64,000 bases of DNA from Chelydra serpentina (GCA_037349315.1 JBAIAC010000006.1:12993501-13057500); one strand, 5' to 3'. Positions 9,000 to 22,855 are shown, counted from the stretch's first letter. Program-made: numbers and translations. Notes: generated from the sequence alone by a model not told the origin.

Positions 9000-11935
9000 C
9001 CCATGCACCTTCTGTGAAGGTTTTGTGGTTGCACAGTTGCAGAACTGAGTTGCAAGACAGGATCTCAGTTTGCACATGCAATTACATGACTGGTTCATGC
9101 AAACACTGCCTTGCACATGAAAATGCAGATATTTTGCAGGCAGTTTCACAGAAATGCTCACCAGTCAACTTGTCACCAACTGCTTTGAAAATCTGGTCAC
9201 ATTTCCCTAACCTTATTTTGAAAAATATATAATAGGGTCATTCCTCTCATGAGTCAGCCAGTCCAGGGAATACATACATTTATCTAAAAAGTAAATGTTA
9301 ACTGAAATTAACCAGCAAAATGTGGTCAGTCATGTGTATGAAATGTGTTAAACTCTTCATATCCTTCCTTGTTGGCATCCCAGAAAGGAATGCTCTCTCA
9401 GTTCTGCTGTTCTCTGAGGTTTTATACTATGACTATTTTTAGCTGCTACCAGCTGCGGTACCCAGGACCAATCAGCTCTCAAAGCTTGAAAGGAATTTTG
9501 CTCTAGTTCAAACTTCATTCTCTGTAATCTTACAGGGAGGTGCCAAATAATCAAGTGTTTACTGCTTCAACCTTTGGTAATTAGTGACAGCTTTCATTAA
9601 TGCAAGATGAGAACAGCCCAGCATAGTAAAAGGGTCAGTCAGGACTGGACCAAAGTTAATCTGAGTCAATGGATCAGCACTCCTGATAAAACGACATTTA
9701 TTCAAATTAGGAAAAAATTAGCACGTCCGATGAAGTTCAATACACACTGCTAGACCGCAGCAGTATGAGGGGAGAAAAGGAATCTGTATGCTTTTCATAA
9801 AGGAGCTCTTAGTTGTGTGGAGCTGAGACAATATTTATCTTGGATTATTTAGAGTTTGTTGTACTCGATGCACCTGACTCCTTCCTTCACAGAAGAAAAG
9901 CAACCTCTTAACCACTGGCCACATAATGTACTGTACACCAGTGAGAATAAAACCTATGCATTAAAAGGTATCTGGTGTGAAATCCTACCCCACTGAAGTC
10001 AATGGCAAAGTGCGCATTGACTTAAATGAGGTCAGAATTTCACCCCTGTATATAGCATTTGTTCAGAAAGGCAATCCCTTCAATTTCAGTGAGACCCACA
10101 GAGCAGCCAATATATTGTTAGTGACACAAGCTTTGTCACTTAAATAATAATGCTAGACAACGCTATGGCTCTTTACGCATTTGCTCTGGCAAGTTTCATT
10201 TGCTTTAATCTCAGCGATCATAAATGTAGAGGTATTTGAACAATAGCTAATGAAGTCGTAATGCAATAATTAGCTCAATCTAGTTTCCCATTTTATGGCA
10301 TCAAGATTCTTCCATGATCCTCTTCCGATGATAATATTCTGATGCAGCTATACCACTTTGTAAAGTGAGAGATGGCACCGCACAGTTCTCTCATTGAGCA
10401 TCTCCCTACATGAACATCGTGGTCCATTTCAAACATACTTATAGGATCCTTAGGGCTCGATCTTGCAAGGTGCTGAGAATTCTGGCCTGATTCAGTAAAG
10501 CACTTTAGCGCACACCTACATTTAAGAATGTGAAGTCACTCTCAAGAATATGAATGAGACTCTTCATGTGCTTAAAATTAAGCATATACTCAAAAGCTTT
10601 GCTGGATCAAGCCAGAGTTCTAAGCACCTTACAGAACAGAGCCATTAGAGAACACTTTTGAAAAAATATTGTAAGGGTGTAATCTTCATACATAAAAATA
10701 TTTTCTGGATCTTTCTTCAAGGACTACTTCTATCATGATGCATACACGAAAGGCCCTGTTTCCAATGGTATTTGAAATTAACCTGGCCTTCCTGCTTCAA
10801 TCACTATACAGGGAATATGAAAAGCCCTCTTACATCATCTAGGCTACATCAATGCAGGATTACACCATGAAGTATATTCTCCAGTACTTTGTCTAGTTTA
10901 GTTTCAAAGGATGAGGATTTCATTATTTCCCTTGGGAAACTATCCCCTAATAGATGTAAAAATTCATAACAATCTCCACAAATTCAGACTACATTTTCTT
11001 TTAGTTCCAAGTTGACTTCATTTTATCCCATTACTCCTAGTTAATGAGGAATCACCAATGATTTAGAGAGACCACTCTGGCCCATGATATGCTGCCTCTG
11101 AATACTGTAGGCTCACCCTAATGCCAGGCCAACAAGGCGTCAACATTACAATTAAAGATGCAAATATCAAAATTAGATCAAGTAGACATTAAGTTATAAC
11201 AAGAGTATATGCAAAACTGGTTTGTGAAGTCAGGTAGAGAGCTCCTATTGCATGTCACTGTTTTGAATTGAATGTACCTTAAGGAAAGGTTCAACAAGAT
11301 GCAAGTGCATTTGGCTAGAGGTCAGAACAAAGACCAAATTCATTTATGTTTAGACACAAAGCTCCTGCTGCTCATCTTTGCCTCCCACACCTCAAATAAT
11401 CTGTGTTGATCTAGTACTGAGCTTCTGTTGACAGATGCTAAGAGTAGACAAACACATGGTAGTATACACCGGGGAGCAACCACTCTCCAAAACTCACTTA
11501 AGAACCTAGAAAGGAGTCTTTGAAACATGGAGTTAGTGAACTTCACATTCAGGACTGAACTGCGAGAGAGACTCTAAGCATTCTCAACCCTCAGGGATAT
11601 TAAGGGGAGCTGTGGGCCTTTGGTACTTTGCAGAAGGTGTGGAGCATTAGGAAAAGCAATTGCTGTTGACAGGAAAACGCGCCAGAGTAAATGAAATTTC
11701 AAATGTAGAAGTAAACTATTAAATGCATGAGAGATGACATAAAGCCTTATGGAGGTTATTAATGTGTGATTTGCTCATCACATTCTATCCCACTTGCAAT
11801 GATGTATTTATTAATAATGTAGATAAATAAAGAGACTGCGGATTGTCAAACACTTATTGCAGTATCAGTGAGTCATATTTTGAAAGTAGAGGCCATCTGA
11901 ACTTCTCCCAGATTCTATGTTATCCAGATAACTGT
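9000..11935. other. Intron-like AT-rich sequence, no gene recognised
   Basis: Stops are frequent in all frames and no exon-like segment was recognised. Around 9980-10050 is the old dispersed motif 'CACTGAAGTCAATGG'. Around 10485-10620 is an imperfect inverted repeat (GATTCAGTAAAGCACTTTA versus AAGCTTTGCTGGATC) of a type seen widely in amniote DNA, probably an ancient mobile-element relic. Confidence 0.5.
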
Positions 11936-11939
11936 GGGC

Positions 11940-12150
11940 CAGAAGATCAGTGTTTTGTTCCTGACTTTGCTATAGTTTTTCTGTGTGACCTGGGGAAAGA
12001 CTTTTAACCTCCCTGTGCCTCGGTTTTTACATCTGTACAGTAGGGATGACAACATAGCCCAACCTCACGAGATGTGTGGTGAAACTTACTTCATTAACGT
12101 TTGTGAAGTGTTTTGAGATGCTTGGATTAAGGTTGCTATAGAAATACAAA
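11940..12150 (+). repeat. MIR-like ancient SINE, plus orientation
   Basis: The core contains 'TGTGTGACCTGGGGAAAGAC', followed by a 'CCTGTGCCTCGGTTT' block and a 'TACAGTAGGGATGA' block, in MIR order. It is diverged as expected for an old insertion. Confidence 0.7.
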
Positions 12151-14630
12151 GTATGCTATTATATTTAGAGTTGGATCCATGCCCGATCCAATTTACATTT
12201 CTGGCCTCTCTCTATTGTGTTATTACATCTTCACTAAGGTCACAAATGTATGGCAACATTGCGAGTGACGCAGCAACATTTAATAAGGTCACACACAAAT
12301 ATATCCAAGGTGGTATAAAAAGACACAGTCACTGCAGTCTAAACATAAATATCCTGCTTTCAGATACAAACCAAAGGTTCAGTCAGGATCCAAGCATCTC
12401 CTGCTGTGTTCTTTAAAGCAGGAGCAGCTGCATGAGGAGTCATAATCTATGTCATTAAATAGGCGTATATAAGCACTGTTATTAAGTACTCTTAATGGTA
12501 GTTGTTTACATCCTGATAGAAAAGCTAATAAACAAAGGTGCTGAACAGCTATCACGTCATATGCCCTTCCTAAACCACTCAGGCATGGTATTAATGAGGG
12601 GCCAAAATGGGGGTAATGTGATATTTTTAAACAGATCAACAAATACGTTATAGAATGGTGGAAAAAGTCCCGCAATCAGGGGCAAGGCCCAAAATAACGA
12701 CACACTGATTTTCTGCATAGTGTTCATGTTAAAAGCCTACACAAACCACGTCTACAACTGGTGTCAGTAAGAATAATTCCAGTGAAGATGAGCCTTTGGC
12801 CAAGCTTTATGTTCAGGGATTCCATTCAGGAAAAATGGATTAGGTGCAAGTTGATTCTTTTTTGAACTAAACCAGGCTGACCAACTAGTGGCACATCAGA
12901 TCAGCATTAGGATGTTGGGTCATCATGGCCCAGTCATCAGAGCCCACTGAAAGCACAAAAGAGGATCTCATGGGGAATGTAGTCTAGATTTTAAATGGCT
13001 ATTTAGAAAATATCCTCTCTGACACCTTTCATACTGCAGGAGCCCATGGTCCTGTTCACATAAGTAACCCATATACAGTGGGCACCATTAGAAAATAAAC
13101 ATTTGCCTCAACCACGGTGATTGTTGCATGTCACCTGTTCTAAATGTAGGATGATACCATGTTTAATGCAGCTGGGGTGGCAAATGTTAAGGTTATAATG
13201 GGCTTTAGCAATCAATTCACCTGTCGCTGAAATGCAACCAACTCTGGGGGGAGGAAGGGAGGAACACAGTAACTGTTTAGCAGTGCACAGTATTACTACG
13301 CAACTCTCATCCTCAGCGATATCATCAATAAGAAACACAAATAAAAGCTCCGTTAAAGCTTCATGGAAACAACCAAGGTGTTTACCTGGAAAACAACACA
13401 ATTGGTTGGGAGGGAAATGCTATTTTTAAACATCAAAGAGAGAATTTAAAAAATAAAAGTAAAAATAAGGGAAGGGAAATGCTGAGTTCCTTCAATCAAG
13501 TGACTCTCATTTCAGTTTCCCTCGACTGTGACCCACATACTTACACTTCATTTCTCGTCACTGAAATCTCAGGGCAGTAATAGCTTCCTAAACAATACGG
13601 CTCCATATTTTAAGGCTGTTGCTATGCTACTGTACTATGCCAAGCCGCTGCTGGAGCCAACAGCTGAAGTGGCACAGTGATGTCGGCGTCACATTGATTC
13701 ATGGACCTTTCCAGAGGGAGAAATAGCCCATCTGCACAGTGCATGAACAGGGCACGCATTCAGCGGAGGTGAGGAGTAAAGCTTTTTACCCTTTGTACCC
13801 AAAAGATTAAGCAAGGTGCTGCGCCTTGGTACTAAAGCACACATTCTGTTCAAAACAGATAGTCTGGTAATTATGAATGGGAGGTTATCTGGGACAGAAC
13901 TGCCAGTTTGCTAATCTTCTCATGCACACAAAACAATTTGCATAAACATAAATCAAGCTGTAAAGAGAGAACCACAGCACAATTCTCCTCTCAGAGGATT
14001 ACTGTCGCAGATGAGAAAGTCAGTTTTTCTCTTGGGTGAGACATTAAGACTTAAAAGGTAACCATCCTACTGTCTGATAAAGTGGCAGCAACAGCATATT
14101 GTGCAGCCCTGCTGTGGACAAGCCCCCGAGTCCTCCTGCTCTTTAGGCTATTAGAGACCAGGGGGATGATGGTGACATCCCTTACACTGGATTTACAGTA
14201 TAACGCTCTGACTTCAAAAGAGTTACTCCTACTTTCAACAGTGTGAGGTTAGAATCCGGCCCAAAGACTATGAGTGACACAATGCTCTTGAAGCCTGAAG
14301 GCAGATGCTAACTCTGCAGCTATAATATTGCATTATGGCTATTTGTTAATGGAGAAGTAGCGGTGGAGTCCCAGAGGATGGTGTTGGTCATTCAGCTATA
14401 GTTAGAAATGTTTCTTAGGAAGATACTAGAATGGGAAGGTGAGCTTTGTCTAGGTTCTGTAATCTGAGCAAAAAAAGATTTTAAAAGGACAAAACATGAA
14501 AGACAAAGATATACTGAATAAAGTCTACCAAAGGGAAAGTTCTCATGCCCTTACAGTAGACCCACTGAAATCAACCAGACTACTTCTGGGGTAAGGCAGT
14601 AGTCAACAGCCCAGATCTTAAAAGTTGCAA
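12151..14630. other. Intron-like sequence, no gene recognised
   Basis: There are no long or recognisable coding segments. The few short open frames have no motif or codon bias that I can support. Confidence 0.5.
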
Positions 14631-14706
14631 TGCCCCACTGATTTAGGAGCCTAGACTCTAAATCCCTGTTGAAAATGAGATTTAGGCTCCTAAATCAGTT
14701 AGGCAT
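14631..14706. repeat. Imperfect hairpin with TAGGAGCCTA arms
   Basis: The left arm TGATTTAGGAGCCTAGACT and the right arm containing TTTAGGCTCCTAAATCA are inverted copies about 30 bases apart. The outer flanks TGCCCCACTG and CAGTTAGGCA are also partly complementary. It resembles short palindromic MITE relics that are common in reptile genomes. Confidence 0.6.
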
Positions 14707-14709
14707 TGC

Positions 14710-17700
14710 GCCGCTGAGCACAACAATGCCAAAATACTTTTAAAAAACTGGGCCAACATGAGTAAGTTTATACAAATCTGTTACAATGTTAGGACATTGA
14801 CGTTCCCATCAGTCATTTCCACTACCATCATATTTTTAGTTAACTTGAGTTTCTATCACAACTTGGTCTTGGTATCACAATAATTGGAGCACTCTGAAAA
14901 AAAAAGCTTTTCAATTATTCTCTTGCTCAAGCTATTCAATTAACTTAAAAGACCCCAAGGAGCTGGTTATGTATCATTCAACCTCTCCGTTTCTCAGTTG
15001 GCTCATATGAGAAAGGAAAACAACATTTGCTTATTTACTTCAAAGAGGTGTTATAGTGAATATTTATAAAGCATTTTTTAAAAATTAAAATGTCATATAA
15101 ATCCAAAGTATAATTATTTCATCTTCATATATAGAGGCAAATTTTCAGGCTGGTTTTTACCAGACCTCCATTTTTGTGTGTGCAAAATTTGCTGGAGGGA
15201 ATAACTGCAGATACAGTTTTGTACCAGCATTCATTACTATGCGTTGACAAGTGCACCTGCAGTTATTTTTTGGTTGCATGTTGTGGCCACAGAAACAAAT
15301 CAGCATTTGAAAATCTGGCCCAACGTGAAAAAGACACTCACATATGTGTAAGTTTCCGTAGCCTTAATAGAAGCTGCCAACACAAAATTCCCACTGAAAA
15401 TTACAAATGTTCATCTTGATTCAGTGGCCCAACAACTCTCCATGATTTTTATGAGTGCTCAACAAGCCATGCTCCTATGGGCACCAAAATTACCACCTGT
15501 TTAAGATGGGTAAAGGTCAACCAGTTCAGTGCATCATTGCTCTTCAGCTAATTTTCTAGCACTAAATGTTTACAGCATGTGATTTATTAACCCAAAACAT
15601 CAATAAATATTTAAAAATGAAACTTTCTTGGTACAATCTACATTTGTTTCATAGGCCATGGGGAAAGTAATAAATGGAAAAGTATGTGGTTTCAATAAGT
15701 GTAATCTCAAAAATAAACTTTCACTTTGCAACAATGAAAGGGCCTGTCCTTATAATCATCTGCTGAGAACAGAGTCTCTGACCATTGCTCTGTTAATCTC
15801 TAACAGCTCAATCCTGGAAATAATGAATGAGGTACTGGGTGCCCTCGACTCCCAGTGATTTCTGAAGGGAGCTGAAGGAGTTCAGCACCTCCAGGAAAGA
15901 CTCAACACATTGCAGGATCAGTCCCTACAGACAGTAAAGGTGCTTTCCTTCATGGGTGATTAATTTGCTTAGCAGTTTATGAACAGATCTATTCGTCACA
16001 ATGGAAAGAGTTAGAAGATAAGAATTTAAACGCTAATCTACAAAGCAGTTAGTGCCAATTTCTGCCCTAAAATTCACATGCAATTCCCAGTGAAGTTTTG
16101 GGGATTCCTGTGTAGGTAACTGAGAGAAGCATTTGGTTCTCAGAATGTCCCCGCTAACCACCACAATGATCAGTAATGCTCATACTAATGGAGGGTTGAA
16201 TCTGTTTCATGCTTCCAGCTATTCAGTTTTCCTTCTGATTTTTTTTTAAAGTAAGATATAATATATTGAAAATTGTATTGTATTCTGCAGGGTATTTTCC
16301 TTTTACACATCATAAGATAATGATCACAGACTATAACACAGCATTCACCCTTGTCTCAAAACTTCTAAACAGTTTCCATCATTTTCTTGACCAGAATTTA
16401 TTTTAAAGAAGACTTTGTCCTTGTGAAATTCCTGTCTCCGATACATCCAAATTCACGCCCGCTATCTTTTTTCAGAGGCTGCCTTTCCCCTCTCCTATGA
16501 ATTCTTTATTCCTTCTTCCCATTTGTGTAACAATTGCATGGGCTGGTGTTAAAATTTATACTATAATACTGTCCATATGTACCATTGTCCTTTTCTGGAT
16601 GTAATCTCAAGTGTTTACCTGTGTGTCACAGGCCCTGTATGGCCAACAGGGAAAATAGTTTCTCCTTTGACTCAAATGATAGAGAACGGTGCTTCTGGTC
16701 TGCAAAATGTGCTTTTTAAGGACATATTTCTGAGTGGAGAGGATATGAACCCTAGCTCATTTCTCAAAGAACTGGTAAAAACAGATAAAATATTATTCAA
16801 AATTCAATACAAAAATGTAGATTGAAATAACATCAAGGCTGCACAGTAAAGCACTCAAACCTCAGGAAAAGACAGTTAAGGTTGCCTGTGCATTAACAGC
16901 AAGGGCGTTCAGCAAGCACAAGTGTGCAGTGCTGAATAGGGAACCCCACTACGGGTAAAAGATGCTCACAATTTGCACGTATTGTGGGTTTGAAGAGGCT
17001 ATATTTCTATACAAAATTGCGTCTAAGTGAGGCTGCCCCATGTGACTAGTATCTTAAGTTGTATGTCGATAATATTTCAGTTTTCAAGGGCTTTTGTTTG
17101 AAGAAACCATAGGCTTATTAAATAGGTGTTGAGTGGGTGTGACAAGTCCAGACGTGTTGGACTGGCACAAATGTCTCCATGGTTAATGCTTGTTGTACTC
17201 TTTATTGTTAGAAGTACAGTGAGCTTCTTGATAAAGATCACATACTGAATTTTGCTCCAAGCTAAACTCGTGTAAATCCAGAACAATCCATTGAGTATTA
17301 AGACTCATCAAAAGATGAATTAAGAGGAAGACTGGCTTAATGTTTTTTAACATTTTCTGGGTACATTCAATAATAATATGTGAATTAATTCCATAAAATA
17401 TCATGAAGTTTGATTGAGACTATTTAATACCGCAGTAAAGAGTCGGCATGCACCAGCATTTACAGCTATCTGAGATACTGCAATTATTCTCCTATCTAAA
17501 CCGAGTTTGGACGGAGCTACTTCCAGATTATAAAGTGAGCTGGCTGCCATTTTGTTTTCTGGTTCCTTCTCCCTGGCTCTCTGTCAGCAGCCATCTTTGT
17601 CTGAGGTAGACATCTCTGACCAGTCCCAAAGGTCTACTGCTGCCTGGAAGGGGGAGGGACGGAGAGAGGGATCTGTGTGCTACTGCTGTCAAAGGGAAGG

Positions 17701-17810
17701 TGTCCTTCCAGATTGCAACCAAATGTATGGGAAGGCAAACTCAGAAGAGGATGACAACAGTTTGAAAAAAACCATCCAGCAAACCTGACTAAGATGAGGC
17801 AGACACAGCA
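14710..17810. other. Intron-like sequence, no gene recognised
   Basis: AT-rich, with short A and T runs. No repeat family or exon was recognised with confidence. Confidence 0.45.
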
Positions 17811-17813
17811 CTC

Positions 17814-18572
17814 TGTTGTCAGACACTACCGGTGTGGTGCTCTGCTCTTGTTCGATGATGATAGCAGTCGGCTGCATGCGTGTGTTCCCTCTGTGTGCTG
17901 CCCCGACTCTGTGCAGATAGCTGACACAGCAGACCCCAAGAGAACCCCAATGACCACAGACTCTGATAAGGTACGAAGGCACCCCGCCAGGTTTATTGTC
18001 AAATGAAACACAGTCTCTAGCTCCCCGGATCAGATGTCTACGGTTCTGCTAGTACATATGTGCTCCCTGACAATGGACATGGCTCAGTCTGAGTCGGGAC
18101 ACTCCACTGCCCCCTAGGCCGGACAAAGACGTCCACTCAGGGATGCATTCTTATACACAGGTACAAACAGGTTACACCTCACTCCTGACACATTGAGGTA
18201 CAGCCCTGCTATGCATTAGGGTGCTGCCTCTCCCCTGGTACATGTTGGTTCGAACAAACAAGTCTATCCATCATATTGTCCTTTTGACCCTGTCTTTAGG
18301 ATGGGTCTGCCTGTTCCTTGTTATCTCTGTGGAATGTGTTCGTACCAGGATATTCTGGTGCCATCCTGGCACACGTTCATCTTATTAGTGCTTATATGTG
18401 TATACGTGCTTTTAGCAGCCTTCTTCTTGCCAACTTCTGTGAGCAGGGCCTGCCTTGGGCTCACAGCACAACTTTGCTTTATGTTAGCAAGGTCTTGACC
18501 ATTACTTCAGTTCAGGCCTCATACCGGGCCTCCGATACAAAGGTTTATGTTTCAGGGACTCATCTAACTACA
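17814..18572 (-). mobile_element. Solo LTR (759 bp) with 5-bp target-site duplication
   Basis: The element reads TG...CA on the minus strand and is flanked by identical 5-bp repeats CACTC at 17809-17813 and 18573-18577. In its own orientation there is a TATA-like TGTATAAGAATG around 18160 and an AATAAA signal near 18000, in the U3-R order expected of an LTR. No internal retroviral sequence is adjacent, so recombination between two LTRs probably removed it. The flanking sequence on both sides reads as if it was continuous before insertion. Confidence 0.75.
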
Positions 18573-18577
18573 CACTC

Positions 18578-20170
18578 CATCCAGCCGAGAGAAGCAATCA
18601 CAGGCTCCACAGCCAGAGAAGGAAGCTGGAGAGCCAGCCGAGCAGAGCCAAGCTTTGGGGAGAACCCAAAGGGGGAAGAGTTCAGACACTGGGGGAGTCA
18701 TAAAGGAAGCAGAACACAGCCGGGGGAGCAGACCCTATCAGGAGAGAAGCTTGGTTCTGAGCAGAGTCCACTGTGGGGGCAATTAGCATAGCCTCGGGGG
18801 CACCAAAAGGGAAAAAGAGCTAGCCTTGGGAGGAGTCAGAGAGGTAGCAGAGCCCAACTGCAGGGAGCAATGGTGAACCAGATAGAGAGCAAAGCTCAGA
18901 AGGTGAAAAACAGGAATAGCAGAGTCCAGATAGGACATCAGGACAAGTCAGAGGGAACAGAGTACAGATAAAATAGGCCACCCTTATTTTGATTTTTTCA
19001 TGCTTTATCATTTCTTAAATAGCTCATTTGTTCTAAAATATACTGGTGCACAGAAACCTTGGGATTTGGTGGGCTGTATTAGAAACACATTGTCCATTAT
19101 TAATTATCCGTTGTTGTTTGTCCAAGGTCTCAGTTCTTAAATGTAATGGAGATGATAGAAGAGGAAGTCTATTTTGCAGTCCTTGTTCTAAATTAGCAAC
19201 AATCACAGGTGGTAGAAGAGAGAAAGATGCTTTCCAATCTTTAGGTGGAGACCCCTTTTAAGTTGCCAGTCTCCTCACCCACCTAGGAGTGAAAAACACC
19301 AGGAAAGCTCCCTGAACGAATCGCACAGAAATCCAAATCATTCCCCTCCCAACCAGCCACAATGGTTCTGTGTGCAGATCTCTCTTCTCCTGCATGGAAA
19401 GGTAGGAAACACCAACTACCTCTGAAACCTGTGCATGTGCTCTGTGGGACTCTGCTCCACTTTGGGGATAGAGGTGGAACCTGAGTCAGTTGCAAGGAAG
19501 AGTGGGAGGGCTGGGGCCAGACCTGGTGGCGATGCCCATTACCTCCTCCCTGGCTCCATCTTGCTTAGGTAGAAAAGATCATACAGCCTGGCGACCCTTC
19601 TCACAGGGGAGGTTGCAGATGCGGGGGAAGCGGGGATGCCAGCTCTATTGGAGCAACATTGCCAGGGAGCTGAGGAGTCACCGGGGGACAGAGTCAGTTC
19701 ACGTAAACAGGGCAACTGTGAGGATGGCCCCGGTCCTCTGCAGATACCCCAGATTCCTGCACTGATTCCCAGTACAACTGCCCACCCCACAAGATGATGT
19801 GGAGGGAGTTCCACCAGGGGATCCTTGCAGAGATTTTCTCCTCTAAAGCCTTCTTCCAGAGGTTTTACCATGGGAAGGAATGATCTGGGTCAGAGTTTCC
19901 CGTCTCTGATTCAGATTATTTCTACATAAGAGATGATCTGGTTCATGGGGCTGGGGGGTTTTGTCTTTTTTTTTTTTAAGTTCAGGTTCGTTAGTCCGGA
20001 TTCTTCTTTCACTTATAACTGTTTTATACTAATTGACTTCGTTGAAGTTGCTCCTGACTTACACAGAAGCAAGTAAGAAGAAAATCAGCCCCTTTGTTCT
20101 TCTGAATGAATCTCACTCATTCCTGGCATCATCAGCTTGATCAATCTTGCTAATCATTAGCTGAATTTCA
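18578..20170. other. No gene recognised; purine-rich then intron-like sequence
   Basis: 18580-18970 is GGGGGAG/AGAGCC-rich and looks repetitive, but I cannot name it. The remainder shows short open frames only, with no supporting motif. Confidence 0.4.
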
Positions 20171-20184
20171 CATGTATAAATCTG

Positions 20185-20795
20185 AATTACAATTACATTG
20201 GCCAAACTGGACAGTCTCTATGCAAAAGAATAAACGGACACAACTCTGACATCAGGAATCATAACATTCAAAACCCAGTAGGAGAACATTTCAACCTCTC
20301 TAATCACTCAGTGACAGACTTAAGGGTGGCAATTTTGCAACAGAAAAACTTCAAAAACAGACTTCAATGAGAAGCTGTTGAACTTGAATTAATATGCAAA
20401 CTAGATACCATCAACTCAGGTTTGAACAGAGACTGGGAATGGCTTGGCCATTATGTTAATTGAATCTATTTCCCTTAGTTAACTATCCTCACTCACACCC
20501 TTTTATGTCAACTGTCCGAAATGGGCCATCTTGATTATCACTTCAAAAATTTTTTTCCCCCTGCTGATATAGTTCCTCTTAATTAGCCTCTTAAAGTTGA
20601 TATAGGTACTTCCACCTTTTCATGTTTCTCTGAATGTATAAATATCTGCATACTGTATGTTCCATTCTATGCGTCTGATGAAGTGGGTTCTAACCCACGA
20701 AAGCTTATGCTGAAATAAATTTGTTAGTCTCTAAGGTGCCACAAGTAATCCTGTTTTTTTGCTGACACAGACTAACATGACTGCTACTCTGAAAT
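20185..20795 (+). mobile_element. Penelope-like element, 3' end with GIY-YIG remnant
   Basis: 20188-20460 is a decayed copy, on the plus strand, of the same coding sequence seen on the minus strand at 47608-47279: 'YIGQTGQSL..RINGH' followed by 'PVGEHFNLS'. This is the GIY-YIG endonuclease domain of Penelope-like elements. After a stop-rich linker, 20660-20795 is the characteristic tail with CCCACGAAAGCTTATGCT and AGACTAACATGACTGCTACT. The copy is 5'-truncated and coding-dead. Confidence 0.75.
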
Positions 20796-21351
20796 AGGGT
20801 TTTTTAGCATCTTCCATGCAAACTTGTATGCCAAAATGTTCTACAGAGTGCCTGTAGGTGTCATAGAAGGAAGTGAGTAAAGTACAGATAAGGAAGGAAA
20901 GATTTGTTTTCAGCTTGAGATTTGAAACGAGATGGAGAGTTGAAAAAGGGCTATTGCAGATGGCACAAGCTGCAGAGGAGAAGGCTCTTGGAACAATGTG
21001 GGGTAAGAATAAATCGAGGGACAAATAGTAGTAATTCCAAAAATGTTTAAAAACCCAGTTAAAGGGAAACTAAATATACTTAACTATTACATCGTTTACA
21101 AAACCCAAGCACTTACAAGCACGGAAATGAATGGGAAAGAGCATCATAAATCTTACAGCGCCCACATAATAAACACCTTCTTATCAAGTGCCATGAGCCA
21201 CTTGCTACTTGAAGTAAAGGAAGATATTTGTTAGCTGTCAAGTATAGAAGGATTCTTATTTTCTTTCTAAGCAGTAACCAAACAACAGAAGGCAACTTGC
21301 TCTCACACAGTGCCCTAGCCTGTTGCAATTGCTATCAACGGCAAGGAAAGT
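20796..21351. other. No gene recognised
   Basis: Ordinary intron-like sequence between a Penelope-like fragment and a hAT MITE. Confidence 0.4.
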
Positions 21352-21359
21352 GCTGGATT

Positions 21360-21576
21360 CAGGGCCGGTGCAAGGAAGTTTCATGCCCTAGATGAAACTT
21401 CCTTGCACTAGTCCTGCGCCCTCCCCGCGCCCTCTCCCCCAGCTAACACCGGCTTCCCCCCCGCTCCCGGCTGAGCCGCGGAGGCGGGAGGCAGCAGCGG
21501 CCAGCAGCCACCACCCCCCCGGCTCCCGGCGCCCTAGGCGACCGCCTAGGGTCGCCTAGTGGGCGCGCCGGCCCTG
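21360..21576. mobile_element. Non-autonomous hAT MITE (217 bp) with intact 8-bp target duplication
   Basis: The termini are CAGGGCCGG and, at the other end, CCGGCCCTG. The 8-bp direct repeat GCTGGATT flanks it at 21352-21359 and 21577-21584, the duplication length of hAT transposons. The body is GC-rich. A secondary hairpin near the left end pairs GGAAGTTTCATGCCCTAG with its inverted copy. Confidence 0.85.
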
Positions 21577-21654
21577 GCTGGATTCTTCCAATGAAGACTG
21601 GATGCCTTCCTAGAAGATGTGCTTTAGTCAAACACAAATTATTGATCTCAATAC

Positions 21655-21748
21655 AGGGGTAACTGGGTGAAATTCGGTGGTCTTGTGTTATATGGAGAGT
21701 TCAAATCAGATGATCTAATGGTCCCTTCTGGCCTTAAAATCTATGAAT
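21655..21748 (+). repeat. CR1-type LINE 3' tail
   Basis: The block GATGATCTAATGGTCCCTTC followed by TGGCCTTAAAATCTATGAAT is the typical 3' terminus of older turtle CR1 copies. Confidence 0.65.
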
Positions 21749-22690
21749 ACAAATAATTAATAACAGTACATGAATTTTCATGGGGATTTAACTATATAAC
21801 TAGGATAACTGGAGGGACCATAACAAAACATTTTTTACCTAAAGGGAGAGAAAGGAACATTAAACAAAAGAAAAATGTTCAAATCATAGTATTTTAATGC
21901 CTTGTAAGTTGAAAATAGTTTGATTAATCCATTTATATTATCCAGAAGTGTTCTCCTTTATCCTCTAAGAAAATATGGCAATTTCCCAGCCAAAGGCGTA
22001 AGGACTTTGTAATGGAAGCTGATTGCAAACTTAGCTAAGGAGAGGCCACAATACCATATTATCGGATAGGGCTTGTAAAAGACAATCCTTCCCCTCTCAC
22101 TATCTCACGTCAATGCAAAGGTCATTATATGTTCTTGCTTAATATGCTCAATATCAAATGTTAAAATTGCTGAGAGCATTAGTGGTAACACAAACTCATA
22201 TTCTACTTTCAAAATACTCAGGTCACTTAGGGTCAGATTCTGATACGGGCTATTCAACATGAATAAGGGTAACTCCCCAAGTCACCCCATTGAAGTCACT
22301 GGAATTAGTCAATATTGAGAAAGGAGGTGTAAAGAGAGGTTTTCTGAAGGAAAGTACAACATTTATTTAAGAGTTTAGGTGAATGTGATTTAGAAAGTCA
22401 ACAAGGGAAAGAGTGAAATTGACTCCCTAGTGATTCAGACCCGACTTGAATTTCACTAATAGGCATTTAAAATCTGCATCACAGAAATAACTTAATCCAA
22501 TTAGTTGTAATAAATAAGTTGCATCTGTTCCAAAGATGAACACGGGAAAGAATTTCCCTGCCGTTCTTCATTTTGAAGATTTGTTTTCCTTTATAGGATT
22601 AATAGGTATTGCACTTGATCCACAGCCCACTGAATAGGAGTCTTTTCATTGATTCAATGGGCTTTGGATCAGGCCTCTCTAGCACTTTTC
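21749..22690. other. No gene recognised
   Basis: Intron-like. One 'CCCATTGAAGTCACTGG' relic of the dispersed amniote motif lies near 22285. Confidence 0.4.
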
Positions 22691-22694
22691 ATCC

Positions 22695-22855
22695 AAAGAT
22701 CTCAACACCAGTATAACATGGGTGGGTAAGCAGTATTATCCCCATTTTACATGGGAAAAGGGAGTCACGGAGAGGATAAGTGACTGCCCAATTTCACACA
22801 GAATGTCAGTGACAGAGCTGGGGGCAGAACGTAGTGCACACTTCAGTGAGGCTGA
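22695..22855 (-). repeat. MIR-like ancient SINE, minus orientation
   Basis: TTATCCCCATTTTACATGGG, then GTCACGGAGAGGATAAGTGA and TGCCCAATTTCACACAGAAT, are reverse-complement MIR core blocks in order. It ends only about 60 bases downstream of the CLIC5 exon donor site. Confidence 0.7.

Noticed and set aside
18318..18791. 157-codon plus-strand open frame
   Set aside because: It crosses the end of a solo LTR into repetitive sequence. No coherent protein can span that junction.
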